A stretch of 64,000 nucleotides of DNA from Apostichopus japonicus (GCF_037975245.1 NC_092573.1:19939265-20003264); one strand, 5' to 3'; numbered from the stretch's first letter, positions 11,436 to 24,100 are shown. A program made the numbers and translations. Notes: generated by a model not told the origin, from the letters alone.

Positions 11436-12578
11436 GGTCGGAGAAGTATATAGATTCTTTGCCCCCCCCCCCCCCCATTGAACACCAGGTTGTTAGAGTG
11501 CTGTAATCAAGTAGAGCCTTGAAGCTAGAACACCACATCTCATTACTTCATGTTGCAAATCATGATATGATATATCGCTATCATCCAAGAAGTTACCAGA
11601 GTAGTTCACAATAACCAAGACTTCCTTTCACTTCTCGCCCACCACTCGGTTACACTTCTACACATGCACCTCAAACTGTGTACGTTACTGCCAGATGAAC
11701 TTTGTGTTTCAACCCCTCACCTCGACACAACTGCATTTTTTTCAGTATACGTTTTATTGCTAAAACTCGGTTCCCTTGTCTTCCAACCAAAATGCTCCAG
11801 TCTATTGGACTCGTTTCGAACCATAGGTACGTGGTGTTACTACTGTCTTTAATGTCTGATCCCGCTTATGTGATCCCCTTAGAATGTAAATTATCACTAA
11901 CAAGTAATCTGGCACCGTCTTTTGGTAGTGGTGCACAGGATTGATTGATTGAACATAGGGGCCCGTTCGAAAAGTTATGTGGGTCATAGTGTCCACAGCC
12001 GTCCAAAGAGCCGGGTGTCAATTGGGGAGCTCGGGAGAAATTGGGGCAGGGGCTGCGTTAGAGTAGCAGCTCCCTGATTGGAGGGCTTAGGAATAACGAA
12101 TAAGGTATTCTCATTTACGTAGTAAACTTATGGGGCGGTGACATATTTGGGTCCGATCTGGCTATCCACGGACGGTTGAAGACACAATGAGGAAACTTAA
12201 GTTTAGTCAGGGTTGAGGACATCGCCCCATCACTTGCTTGAGGGACGGATTGCCTCACCATTTACCCTAAATTGTTTCCTTCCTTGCCTTGTGAAAACGT
12301 AGGTTCTGCATTTTTATTCATACTCGAGGGAACCTGGGGAGAATAATTCTTAGATCAAGTTGCGAAACTATGTTAATGAACACTGTACTGGCAACTGATA
12401 AACTCCTACTTCTGGTCACTGTTGCGGAAAAAACTTGATTTTAGAATTATCCATAGAGTGTGCCTATTCGTACTCGTGCATAAGAATATGATTCATGGTT
12501 GACAATTAAAATCGCCAACAATAAGTGGACGAAGGAATGCAATCCCCTTGCTTGCTGTAAGAAAGTCAAGAAACAAAC
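11436..12578. promoter_or_regulatory. DDA1 upstream and 5' UTR region
   Basis: The first exon of DDA1 must lie here because its coding part is only the ATG at 12579. The sequence becomes GC-richer around 11960-12250. No coding frame is convincing. The call is from position. Confidence 0.35.
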
Positions 12579-15500
12579 ATGGTGAGTTCCACGCAATTGC
12601 AGTCACTATTTGCCACTGTCGCTGTAGTAAAATAACCTAACGTTAATAGGCGTACTGTAAATTAGCCTAACTATTGCTTCCTAACCTACTACAGTTAGTA
12701 TTAGTAAGTAATGTTACGCCTTCATTAATCACTCTGTACACATCAGATGCATGGTCAAATAATGAAAACTGCTCATTGGTCAAATTTGCAGATTATAATG
12801 CCTTGCTGGGTTTGATATCAAATGATGATGATATTGCGTACGTTGATCAGATCAATTATTTTGTGAACTATTGTGGGCGCAACGTTTTAGCACTCGATAT
12901 TAATAAGAAATGGTGATTGACTTCTGGAAGTCCACGAATGTTTCATTTAAAGTTATTATAGAGTATTATATATTATATCGTTGGAAGGACGGATAATTAT
13001 AAATATCTTGGGGTGGTGACAGATTAACAGCTTTCCTGGCTTGAGCAGGTTGATGTATTATTTAAGAAACTGAAATGTATTGTATGATGATGAATAAGTT
13101 CTACTGTATGTTAATAACAATATTCTTGCCATTATTTTTATTACTCTGTTATTTGTGGGGCATGGCAATATACTTTGGTATGGTGGGGTGGGAATGCGAG
13201 TAAGGAAGATGTTGAAGCCACACTATATTGAAGCCATTATTAGAAAGGCAAGTTGTGTGATTGGGCAAAGTCAGTCAACATTGGCCTTGTAGTACCAACA
13301 GCTTCTAGAGCTTAAACTAGACAAGATTATACTTGATAATATTTCGTTGTGTGGTCAGTGTTATATTATCAGCTACCTCTCACAACAAAGAAAGACATAA
13401 ATTTACGCATAATCAAATTATTTTACATGTTTATATTGAAGCTGGTTTGGCTGTGATAGCGTTTTCTTTAACAAAGTTATTCATAATTGCTATTTCAGAG
13501 TGTTGGACAACTTCTCAAAGGCCTGCCATGCCACAATGAGCATAATTTTACCAGATTCCATACAGACACTGGGAGAGGAGTGGTAAGGTTCTACACTTTT
13601 GTGTAAATATTCTGAGCTATTTTAATCTTTAAGAGTGAAAGTGATGAGCATTTTGACATGAAGGGCAACATTCAAAGTATACATGGAAAATATATGACCG
13701 TGGTTTATAAATATAATTGTTGTATGCTTATACTTTCTGTTTATTACTACAGTATTTATCAGTACGCACATTTAGAATGTTGTAAAGTGCGAACACAGCA
13801 AATTTTGAGCAAGGAAAGGACAAAACGAAAGACCCTTGGAGTACATGTTAAATATTTAGAACAGAATATTTGCTCTTGACAAATATTCTATAGCATGGAT
13901 GTTTACAATAAATTCTAGTTCAAACTTATGTCGATGTGACTACATTGCAAAAGTGTGACCTAGAACTGCTGCTGTGAATTTAAATGAAATGGGAACAAGA
14001 GCAGTATAAAACGGAAATGGAAAAAAAAAATATGCAAGTCCCTGCTTAAATGTCAGGTTGAAGACACGTCTTCAATTTTTGGTTTCTATGATGATCATAA
14101 CCTTTGCATTCATGATGGCGTATGTGCATGTGTGTGTATTTGTGCGCGTTTGTGACGCGGTTGCCCATCTTGTAAACAGGATATCTCAAAAACGGAAACT
14201 TGCACAAACCTCATATTTAGTGTGTAAAAGTACCACATTGAGTTAAACAAGCCTATTGTTTTGGTGGAGGTCAAAGGTCATTTGGGGTCATCAGAGGTCA
14301 AGTGGTGAAAACCTTGTAAACATGATAAATTGCAAGAAGGGAACCTCAGACAGATCTCATATTTGGTTTGTAGATGTACCATATCAAATTTAAGGAGCCT
14401 ATTATTGCTTTTGGTGGAGGTCAAAGGTCATTTGAAGTGAATATACACCAAACATTTACTATACTTCCCTCTTACCTGTCTCTCAACACTAATGCACCTT
14501 CCTAAACATAATATTGCAAGGGTAGCTTGGACAGATTGCATATTTGGTATGTAATTGTACCACATCGAGTACAAGAAACCTAATGTGGGTGAATGTCAAT
14601 GGTCGTTTGTGCACTGTTCACCAGGGGATAAATTGTGAAAACCATGTTTTACACAATATTTCAACAAGGACAGATGTCATATTAAAGATGTTGATGTATC
14701 ACATTTAGTACAAGAAGCCTGTTGTTAAGGTCAATGGTCATTTCACTTTCAGGACAGCCTGTGTCAGTGTGAATTTATTGTGTGTCACATCACACTGCTT
14801 TTCACTGTATTACTAAGATCAAGTATGTTGTACACCCTCACTATACATTACGTCAGATTCATGAAGAAAGCTCCTCATGTTACATCATCAAAACCACAAT
14901 ACATTTTGCATTCTGGTTTATTATCAATTTCAACGCTACAGTATATGTGTAGGAATACTTCCATGGTAAAACATAATACTACATGATACAGCTTGACATA
15001 TACCAGTGTTATTGCAATATATATGTTTTTTGTTTTCTTTTTCAAATTCTCTATGTTTTTACCCTTTCTTTTTCCTGTCCAAACAATGTGGTAAAATACA
15101 TTTCCAGCTGAGTAAACTCTTTTACTACAAGCCACAGTTGCATTTTGAAACCTTTTGTTAAGTACCGCCAAATTTTGAAAAGCCGTCTTTAGTTTCGATA
15201 AATTCCTCCTGCCTTTGGAATAGAAACATCTCTGATAGTGAGTGTTATTAGTGAAAAGAAAGATATTTTGTTGTTATATTTTTGTTTGTTTCTTTCTGTT
15301 CAGATTTTTCATGTTTTTTATTCTAGTTTGTCAGATTATATCATAAGGGAAAGCCTCACCATTGGTATATATCACGTCTCGTTACATCACAAGAACACTA
15401 CAGCAATTCTAGTCTACTAGTACATGTGCTTTTCATTCAGTACTTTAACATTTATGTTTTCATTTCTTACAGAGTAAAAAGCCTGCTGTTTACCTTCCAA

Positions 15501-17052
15501 CTAAAGATTATCCCTCTGAACAAGGCAAGTTTATTACTATACGTACATGAATATTCATATTTCATACTTCATCTTAAAAGCAAACCCAAAACAAAGATGT
15601 ATCACCTGTCACCTACTAGGCTGTTTGGGATGTTGTTATTTAATTTATTTGTTGGATTTTACTTTTTTTTGTTGTGTGTGTTCAGCTCATTGTCTATGAA
15701 AGTGTCATCAATCCTAGGTCTTATTCAAATATGTCAGATCTTTTTCAAATTAGAATTGTTTGTGTTGAATAAGTAATAAATATTTTTCAGTTATAAATAC
15801 AAGTTTTGTCTTAAAAAGTTGAAGTTTGACATTATTACTGTTAACATATATATATAACTGTTAAAAATTTGAATGATTACATAAAAAATTCAGTCAACTC
15901 AAAGAATTTGATCAAATTAGATTCTGGTGACATCATGAAATCATTCACCGAGGATCTGGTTCGACCTTCCACCGTTAACATTCAAGTATTGACCAATTGG
16001 AACATTTCTCAGGACTCGATCATAATCTGGTTCTGGACAGATCATCAATTCAGAATCTGTTGAAGAGAAGAATTAGATCAAATCTGACCCTGGTGACATC
16101 ATGAAATCATTCACTGAGGTTCTGGTTCATCCTTCCACCGTTATCAATCAAATCAGATCATCAATTCAAAATCTGTCATAATGTTTCACCTGTTTAACGT
16201 GATGCATTAGACAATGTGAACATTTCTCACTATTCTATCAGATATGATTCTGGTCAGATTAGTTATTCAGTTGCCTCCTCTCACCAAAGAGTGGCCATTG
16301 TTATTTTGGGTGGAACCAGGGACCACTTGAGTGGTATGAACAAGGGGACAAAGTCATTTTGTAGTTGTCCCATTTGGATGTTACAGAACTAATATACAGC
16401 AATAGGCCTTATAGGACAAATTACCTATTTTTATTATATATTGATGTTTATTTGTATCCAAAAGTGATTTATTGGCTGGGTGCTAATGAGTATTAAAAAA
16501 AACATTTTCTAGCTAATTTTTTTTTTTGGTTGAAAGGAGGCAAGACAATGGGAGTTATTTGGGCCGCCTGACCATTTCTTCTTTTTTTTGGCACTTGGTG
16601 TCCATGAATGATGAACTTACTGCTAATGAGTCTTCTTCCTATTTTCTACAGTTATTTCAACAGAAAAGACAAATATTCTACTCAGATATCTGCACCAACA
16701 CTGGGACAAAAAGGTATCATTTAAATTTGCCTAAAAATTGTTAGTTGATTCTATATTGATATTACAATATTTCATCTCAAACTAATTTTGTGCAATAACT
16801 TTTACATTTTTGTGAAATAATGCAATTTATATGGTGACAGATATTTCTGGTTAACAAGCAGACGTCTAGTGCAATGAAGTAATCGAAACCTCAGTGCATT
16901 TTTGCATTCTGGTTTTTTACATATTTTTTTTTAACTTTTTGAATTTCCAGAATCCGCATAAAAAGAGGAATCCAAGCCAGTCAGAATTGGACACAGAATC
17001 ACCTCACGCCAGGAAAGCTCCGAGGTTAGACACCGGGGCTGACAATGGATAA
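12579..17052 (+). CDS. DDA1: DDA1, DET1- and DDB1-associated protein 1 (complete, 100 aa)
   Basis: Five coding exons: 12579-12581 (ATG only), 13499-13582, 15473-15524, 16652-16713 and 16951-17052 (TAA at 17050-17052). The joined frame is 303 nt, 100 aa; human DDA1 has 102. Diagnostic blocks are [33 protein letters not shown] and [20 protein letters not shown], followed by a basic Ser/Glu-rich tail ([11 protein letters not shown], then RKAPRLD). DDA1 is a small subunit of DDB1-CUL4 ubiquitin ligase complexes that binds DDB1 and DET1 (established for the family). The start exon carries only the initiator codon and is followed by GTGAGT. The third intron begins GC rather than GT (15525 GCAAGT), and both choices are forced by the conserved protein. 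Intron 1 carries a LINE remnant, intron 2 a tandem repeat rich in AGGTCA. A poly(A) signal AATAAA lies at 17725-17730. The gene is divergent from FKBP8. Confidence 0.95.
12650..13420 (+). pseudogene. Degenerate LINE reverse transcriptase (CR1/L2/Rex-like) in DDA1 intron 1
   Basis: The frame at 12674-12916 reads [10 protein letters not shown], then [12 protein letters not shown], a decayed form of the palm motif (F/Y)ADD with the second Asp changed to Tyr. After a frame change it continues MVIDFW and then YKYLGVV, the usual downstream blocks, with several stops and shifts to about 13400. It is a dead fragment on the plus strand. Confidence 0.8.
14150..14760 (+). repeat. Tandem repeat with GGAGGTCAAAGGTCATTT blocks, about 4-5 diverged copies
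   Basis: In DDA1 intron 2, units of roughly 130-150 bp share CATATTTGGTNTGTA, then TACCACAT, then an AAGCCTATTGTT and GGTCAAAGGTCATTT series. Perfect DR1 hexamer pairs AGGTCAAAGGTCA occur at 14268-14280 and 14418-14430. Confidence 0.75.
15905..16181 (+). repeat. Diverged direct duplication in DDA1 intron 3
   Basis: Two copies (15905-16062 and 16072-16181) share GGTGACATCATGAAATCATT and TTCCACCGTTA blocks, the second with an internal deletion. Non-coding. Confidence 0.7.
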
Positions 17053-19540
17053 CTGTGCGAACAATTTTTCGGTATTCCTCTGTGATATTTCATATCCCTG
17101 TATGCAGCTCTCAAGACAAAGTGGAAAGCTTCAAGCAACATATTTTCCAAGTTTGCAGGATTTAATTGTGAGATGGAGGAGAAACATCCTGTTTCATTTC
17201 GTGGTTGTCTTCACGGTTACGGCTTCGATGTAGCTTGCCTCAAAGATAAATGGGAATTTTTCTTTGGAAGTAAACCAGTCGTGTCTTTATATTTTTTCCT
17301 TTTTACTTAAATATAAAGAATAAGTATGCCGAGAAAACACCTGCTTAAAAGGAATCAAAGAACATACGTTTTATGTTTATCAAGGCAAAAATACACTAGT
17401 TTACTAATGCAAAGCATTGTCAGTGAATTAGTGATTCTCCTCTCTAGATTCAAGTCATGTCAGCAATGAATATCTCTTTTGTGTATGAATTGCAACTGAC
17501 TGCCTCCTTGAATTGACATTTGCTCAATTGTATTTATTGATCAACAATATTCACTTAAAGATGTTAGCCACAGACTGATAACACTGAAACTGTTATGTGA
17601 CATCTCTTCCCTTTCTTTGAACATATGTACACTTTTGCTGAAAATTCAATTTTGTTTACATAATCAGTCTTCCTTTTTCCACATAGTTTAATTTAAATTT
17701 TCTTTCCATTTTTTAAAAGTAAAAAATAAAGTTTGTGTTATGAGGTTATTCAATGAAATCATTCTTATGTGTTGTAAAATTACCTCACCTCACCAACTGC
17801 AAAGTTATGAGAAAGATATCATGATGGAATGATTTTAACTGTTGTTGTTGAATAGTGAAACCTTGCTATCTTTGAATTAAATTGTTACAAGAAAAATGTG
17901 CTAAAAATACTTTTCCTCAGTCATAACCTATAGGAGAGGGAATGGTTACCCCTAAATGACCCATCCATTTCTCTGCCCCTTCCCCCATTCCTCCATCCAG
18001 CAAAATGTTGAAAATGTTACTTAAATCATTTATCCATGTCAATTATGAACAGGAAAGTACAATTCACCCTCCACCCCTTCCCCTCCCCTCCCATCAAGAC
18101 AATGAACGACTTGTCTTGCTCATTTTACATGCTAAAGCTGATTTCAACCCTGTTTTTGGTAAAGAATCTACCTTGTATTTGTCATTCATAGCCTTCCACC
18201 TCCCCCTTCCTCTAGCCACATTAGAACAATGAGTGAGAAACAATAGAAACTGTTTTGTGTCCAAACTGAAATGTATCCTCTTTTAGTAGTTAATCCAAGT
18301 TTCGAACTATTTCTTGCCCCTGTGTCGAACATGGATTCATTTTGCAGATTGGCACATTGGCAAACTCTTGTGATTTGCATCTCTGAGTTTGCTGCTGATT
18401 CAGTGAGATATAAGCATTTATCAGACTCTACTTGTTGGGAGATACAGACTATACATTGTTGGAATTAAACAATATTGTATACATATCTCATGTATTGTTC
18501 ATTGTCACTTGCAACCAAAAAGACCCCCACCCCCCCCCCATTTGAATTGTTTGTAAACATATTTTAGCTCAAAGATAAGGAAACTTATCAAAATAAAAGA
18601 AAGAAAAAGAAACTATATCCTTGATCTATCCATGATATTACAACTTCAAAAAGATTTGTCTCTGATTTCTGTCATTTGTTTTGAAAAGTTCTACAGTAGT
18701 TGTTGAAATCATTCATAGTCAAATGTTGAAAGTGAGAAAATTGTAGAAACTCAAAAGTCTAGAATTTCTGGTTGTTTTGACAATTGTTTATTCTACCCTT
18801 TCTCTTGGTAAGGAAGTCTTTTGTTCAAAAGAGGCAGAGGAGTGGGGGGGGGGGGGGTGTTACCATGAAAGAAAAATAAAGGAGAAAGGGAGTAAGGATC
18901 TTATTGGAGTGATAAATAATTTGAAGAAAGATGTAGATAGAGAGAAGGAAAAGAGACAGGGGGGTAAGAGGGAGAGGAGGTGGGGGTCATGTGGGATCAT
19001 TTCAAAGAGGTATTCATAAACTTAATATAGTTTCTTAAGATCTGGGTAAGTTAGATCGGTTGGGAAGTGTGTATTTTGTTTGATAGTAATATCTCTTCAG
19101 GCTTGAATCATTCCAGCCACCTTGCTGCAGTTGTTTGTGTTTTTTTTCAGCCACAAGATCATTTTGCGATGTAGACAAGAGCAAAGTGTGATGACGTCTT
19201 CACCCGTGTATACTACTGTGGTTCATGTTATGAAATTGAAGCTGTAAAGATCACATTTTTCTTTTAATTGCAATACATATGTTATCTTGACCAAAAATAT
19301 TTTGTTATCTACTTGTTTTGTCTTGTTTAATAGGTAGCATCATCTTCTCTTCTGTTTCCTACTGATAGGTTTGGAAATGTTTGAACCAGTGAAATTTGAT
19401 ATTACATATGCATCTTTCATGGTCTACAATAAAAGAAACTTTGTCACCAAAGGGTGGATTGAGCACCTGATACCCCTGTCTCTAGTCCCCCCTCCCCCTT
19501 CAAATCACTGTTTCTTCCAATCCTTTCTCCTCCCTTAGTT
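17053..19540. other. DDA1 3' UTR and downstream intergenic sequence
   Basis: The 3' UTR probably runs to the AATAAA at 17725-17730. Beyond it are AT-rich sequence, C/G homopolymers near 18530 and 18845, and purine-rich sequence at 18830-18985. No supported exon on either strand. Confidence 0.5.
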
Positions 19541-20015
19541 TCCCTTAGATATCAACAATTATTTAATGATATCAAAAATTATTTAATGATATCATGAAAT
19601 ATCTGAAATTGTTTTAATGATATGTACGTCATATTTGATGATATCATTAATTGGTGCAAGGAAATTATTGATATCATTATTTTATTTGATGATATCATAA
19701 TTAAAATTTCTGATATCCAGAATTGAATATATGATATCTTAAAATAGATGAACTATTATAGATATCAATATTTCAATTCAAGATATCATGAATTCAATTT
19801 CAGATATCTGTATTTAAATTTATGATATCAAAAAGTATGACGTACATATCACGAATTCAGCCATATTTAATGATATCATAAATTCCAATTAATGATATCA
19901 TCAAATATGGCGTACATATCACAAATTCGGCCATATTTAATGATATCATTAATTCGAATTTTTGATATCATAAATTCCAATTATTGATATCATCAAATAT
20001 GACGTACATATCAAT
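19540..20015 (+). repeat. GATATC palindrome array
   Basis: Seventeen GATATC sites by eye between 19548 and 19991, usually within ATGATATCAT and spaced by about 20-35 bp of AATT-rich sequence. The motif ATATGTACGTCATATTTGAT near 19621 recurs inverted at 19850, 19910 and 20000, so long stretches can fold on themselves. Confidence 0.9.
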
Positions 20016-20353
20016 AAATACTGAATAAAAAATAAAATGGCTTGCAATAGGCCCACTTGAAATACTGGTTATAAGTTCCGTTCTGCGACTGCACACTTTA
20101 CTAAATTTTGTTTTTACAAGTATTTTACTAATAATGTGGGATATTTTCGAAATTCCTGAACATTTTGACGAATAGGGGACATTTTCGGGGACACTTGTTC
20201 ATCGGGGACAGCACACTAATCGGGGACTGGTCACCTTACTTTATGGGCATTGGTAAGTGACGAATTTAGTGTGTAGGTCACGCCACCGACAGTACGATCA
20301 TCACAACCTCATGAGGATTTATTTTGTTTGGTGGAACCTTGTTTACTTTATAC

Positions 20354-21020
20354 CAACGAGGTAAATGAATCTGGAGAAACTATCACACAGTAAATAAGCG
20401 CGTACGCGCGTACCATGTATGGAGGGTCATGTGATGTGTTCCAGGGTGGTACTAATATACTACCCTCCCTATTACGCATGATGATTTCACCCAACTAGTA
20501 CGTAAATGAGTTTGCGCGCTTAGAGCAGCAGACGACACCCGTTACCTAGCAATAACCGTGCCTGTAGCCTAACGTGATAGCTATATTCCCGTCGAACAGC
20601 ATTAGGCTCTGTTCCATGGAGAATTCCGTGGTTGCACTGAACTAAACTTTTCCCCACATTTCCCATTTCTACACTCACTTATAGCGTGTAGTAATAACGT
20701 TAGGCCATATGAGACAAAGCTTGCCCCTAGAGCTGTATTAATAAGTAAGATTATGTAGAAAGCCTGCCTTCATTCAAGAGAATAAGGTTGGACGTTAGCA
20801 TATTAGCACTATTTCGTAGGCCTGAAGTACCAGTACCTTCTTATGCCGCTAGTTCCCATGTCCGAACCGACCAATCTTTCACGAAGTCACTAACACTGTT
20901 CTCGAACTGCTACAGAGAAATATCAGTATAGTACCACCCTGGAACACATCACATGACCCTCCATACATGGTACGCGCGCACCCAATTGACATGAATCCTC
21001 CAGATTCATTTACCTCGTTG
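20354..21020 (+). mobile_element. 667-bp TIR element (hAT-like) upstream of SORD
   Basis: About 95-bp inverted ends: 20354-20462 starts CAACGAGGTAAATGAATCTG and the right arm 20925-21020 is its inverse. Arms share ATGTATGGAGGGTCATGTGA and TTCCAGGGTGGTAC. Flanking 8-mers CTTTATAC and CTTTACAC match 7/8, a hAT-size duplication. The right end is 160 bp from the SORD ATG, so the element lies in the promoter or 5' UTR. Confidence 0.82.
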
Positions 21021-21180
21021 CTTTACACTTCGCTTATCAGCTGTTCCTAGGTCCTAGCCCCGTATCTCGTCTTACTACAGTAGAAAGATGCAAGTTGGGT
21101 GACACGTATAAAGCTTAATTCCTATATCTAGGTGGCTGATGACACACTCGGCAAATTTTGATTGCACTGCATGAAAAACT

Positions 21181-24100
21181 ATGGAGCAGGGAGGAAGGAA
21201 CTTATCTGCAGTGTTACGAAAAGCTGGCGAGCTCGTGGTGGTCAGTGTTCCTAACAGGCCTAGGCTAGCCTACAGTAGGTCTTACGTTAGACTTGAGAGT
21301 AGAAGAGTACCTTCTATGAAATTGTAATTGCTCTGTGCCAAAGGCCTAGGCTAGATGCAAATTATGTGTACAGTGTGCTACCATGCTAATAATCAGTACA
21401 AATAGGAAAGGTCACAATTTTTGCCTTGTCTGTGCTGATACTTGCAACTCTAATTGTTTCTCATAGTTTGCCCTATAACCCCCCCCCCCCCCCCCAAAAA
21501 AAGAAAAAAAAAAGAAAAAAAGAAGAAACCCCTGTTTATCTTAGAACAAGTTTGGATGTGGGAATAGGGAATGGAAAAATTAATAGAAGTAATTTTCTTT
21601 GCTTTCTCAAAATTCTCAGGAAAACACAACTATTCCTCAGCCTGCCAAACATGGTGAGTAATCCAGCAGTCACTTTTTCAAAGAAGCAATTAAAACTTAC
21701 ATGGAAAAATCCACATTGTTTGTATAATTTGGGTAATTACATTTTAGGCATCCTAATAAAAATTGCATCCAATTCCTACATGAAATTTTTTAAATATTGA
21801 TACTTGAAGTTATTACCATTTATCCCATAAGTGAACTTGATGAGAAACAGGTGTTATGTCATTTTTGTACACTGCCAGCAAAGTGGTTTGTTTAACTTTA
21901 TTTTTTCGTTTCACTTTTGTTTTGACTTAACTCAAGGATAAAATTATAATTAAATTTTGTAGAAAAACAGAAGAAAACAAATTGTTACTGTGCTTTGATT
22001 GCATCACACTTGTTGGCTTCCTGTCCACTTCTGCTGCAAAATGTGTCAACTGCAACTATTATTATCTCAAAAACAGGATAGATACAGGAATCAAATGCAA
22101 ATTTCACCAGGATGTTTAGAATATGGCCTCCTTAGTATTGTCCAATATAAATTTGCCTCTGGAATATCCTTTAAAGTAAATCAGCTCTATTTGGGTTTAA
22201 AAATTCCAAAGTACATGTTTTGCATTTCTGAGCCTTGCATATTCAGACGTTTTCTTTTTACATTAATATATTTATTCTTCCTCACTTTAGAAGTTCAATT
22301 GCGAATGAAGGCTGTTGGTATATGTGGTTCTGATGTTCACTACTGGGAACACGGTCAGTGCGGACGATTCGTGGTGACAAGTCCCATGATTCTTGGCCAC
22401 GAAGCCAGTGGGATTGTATCTGCTGTAGGGGAAGCTGTCACCACATTAGCTGTGGGTAAGGACTCCTTAAACAGCCTTTGGAAACTGTTTGCATGTTTTT
22501 CTCTATCCTTTTATACTTTTGAGTCCTTGGCAAAAAGATTTAAATATGAAAAAAATATAAATGCAGCTTAAGAAAATGGCACAAGCAGATCTCAGAAATC
22601 CTAAACTGATTGTGACTTTTAAAGATTGTTCTTATGTATGGAAACTAATGTAATATTTTAACTTTTGAGTTACTTCATTTTTGTAACTTGGCAAGATGGA
22701 GTTGACCGTGAAAGATCTACTATTAACTTTCTTCAAAAATACAATATTGACTACTTTATATGATTTAATGTGATTTCATGTCATGGGATCTGATGTGAGG
22801 TGATGTAATGTGATGTGAGGTGAGGTGATATGAGGTGATGTGAGATGGAATTGTCACATTTAGTGTCATGTGATTTTGTTTAATTTTTATCAACAACAGC
22901 ATGTTTGACTAAATTGACATAGTTTCTCTTCCTTTCCAGGTGATAGGGTCGCCATTGAGCCCGGGATTCCATGTTACTTCTGTTCATTTTGTAAAGAAGG
23001 GAGATACAATTTATGTGTTGACATGAAGTTTAATGCAACACCTCCAGTTGATGGTTCCTTGAGACAGTTTTACTGTCACCCTGCCAATTTATGCTTCAAG
23101 TAAGTACTGGGTATAATCTTTTTGTAGACTAAAGAGATTGTGTGTGGGAGGAGGAGGAGTAGGAGGAGGCAAGGTGGGTGGGAAAGAGGGGTTTGGGGGA
23201 AAGAAGTGGGGCTGAGTTAAAAATCATAATAATATATCTTGAATGAGTGTCATGTGTGTTGACCATCCAAATGCAGTTTTTATGTCTCAATATTTCAAGG
23301 TCTGGCATTTATTGGAATTTTTTGGCAGAAGTAAGATACTGAAGATCATGATTACAACTTGACTCAACTTATTTTCTCCCACTTTAAAAAAGATTGCCAG
23401 ACCATGTATCATGTGAGGAGGGCGCTCTTCTAGAACCCTTAGCTGTTGCTGTCCACTCCTGCAGAAGAGGGAATGTTCAACTTGGAAGCAGAGTCCTAAT
23501 ATGTGGAGCAGGTATGAATTTGTACTATGAAAAGCAATGATGATCGGTTCTAAGGTGCTCTTACCTTCATTAGCTAGATGGAAATTATTGGTGATAAAAG
23601 TTAAGCTTCATAGGAAATCATATAACCCCCAAATATCAAAATAAAATAAAACTGTTAGCAAACTGCTTATCCACTAGAGAGCCTGTGTAAGAGAATGTGT
23701 AAAGTAAGTTGGACTGACGTTTCGATCCTAGCAGGATCTTCTTCAAAGGCTAAATGACAAGTAACAGTAACAGAAGGGACAAAAACATGCACAGAATACA
23801 GACAGGTTAATGAGCATGGTGAACACAAAGAGATAGATGTAAGGGGACTAGTAGACAAGGGATGGAGAGAAGAAAGAAAGAAACCAACAGGGGAAGAGGA
23901 GAGGTAGGAGATAAACAGTGGAGGGACAAAGAGAGGATTAAGAGAAGGGGTAGGGAATAATAAACCCTCATGCTAGAATGTCAAAATTATGGTCCACAAT
24001 AATTTGGGCCGGTGGTAAATATATCTGTGCCAGTGCCATTATTAAAGGAATTTTTTAGTGAAAAATGGGGTCCAGTCCTTCTGGTCATATCATTTTTTGT

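Noticed and set aside
21999-22571. 190-codon open frame as a separate gene
   Set aside because: Only 22291-22455 is coding, as SORD exon 3. The rest is intron read-through, shown by the acceptor, donor and phase.
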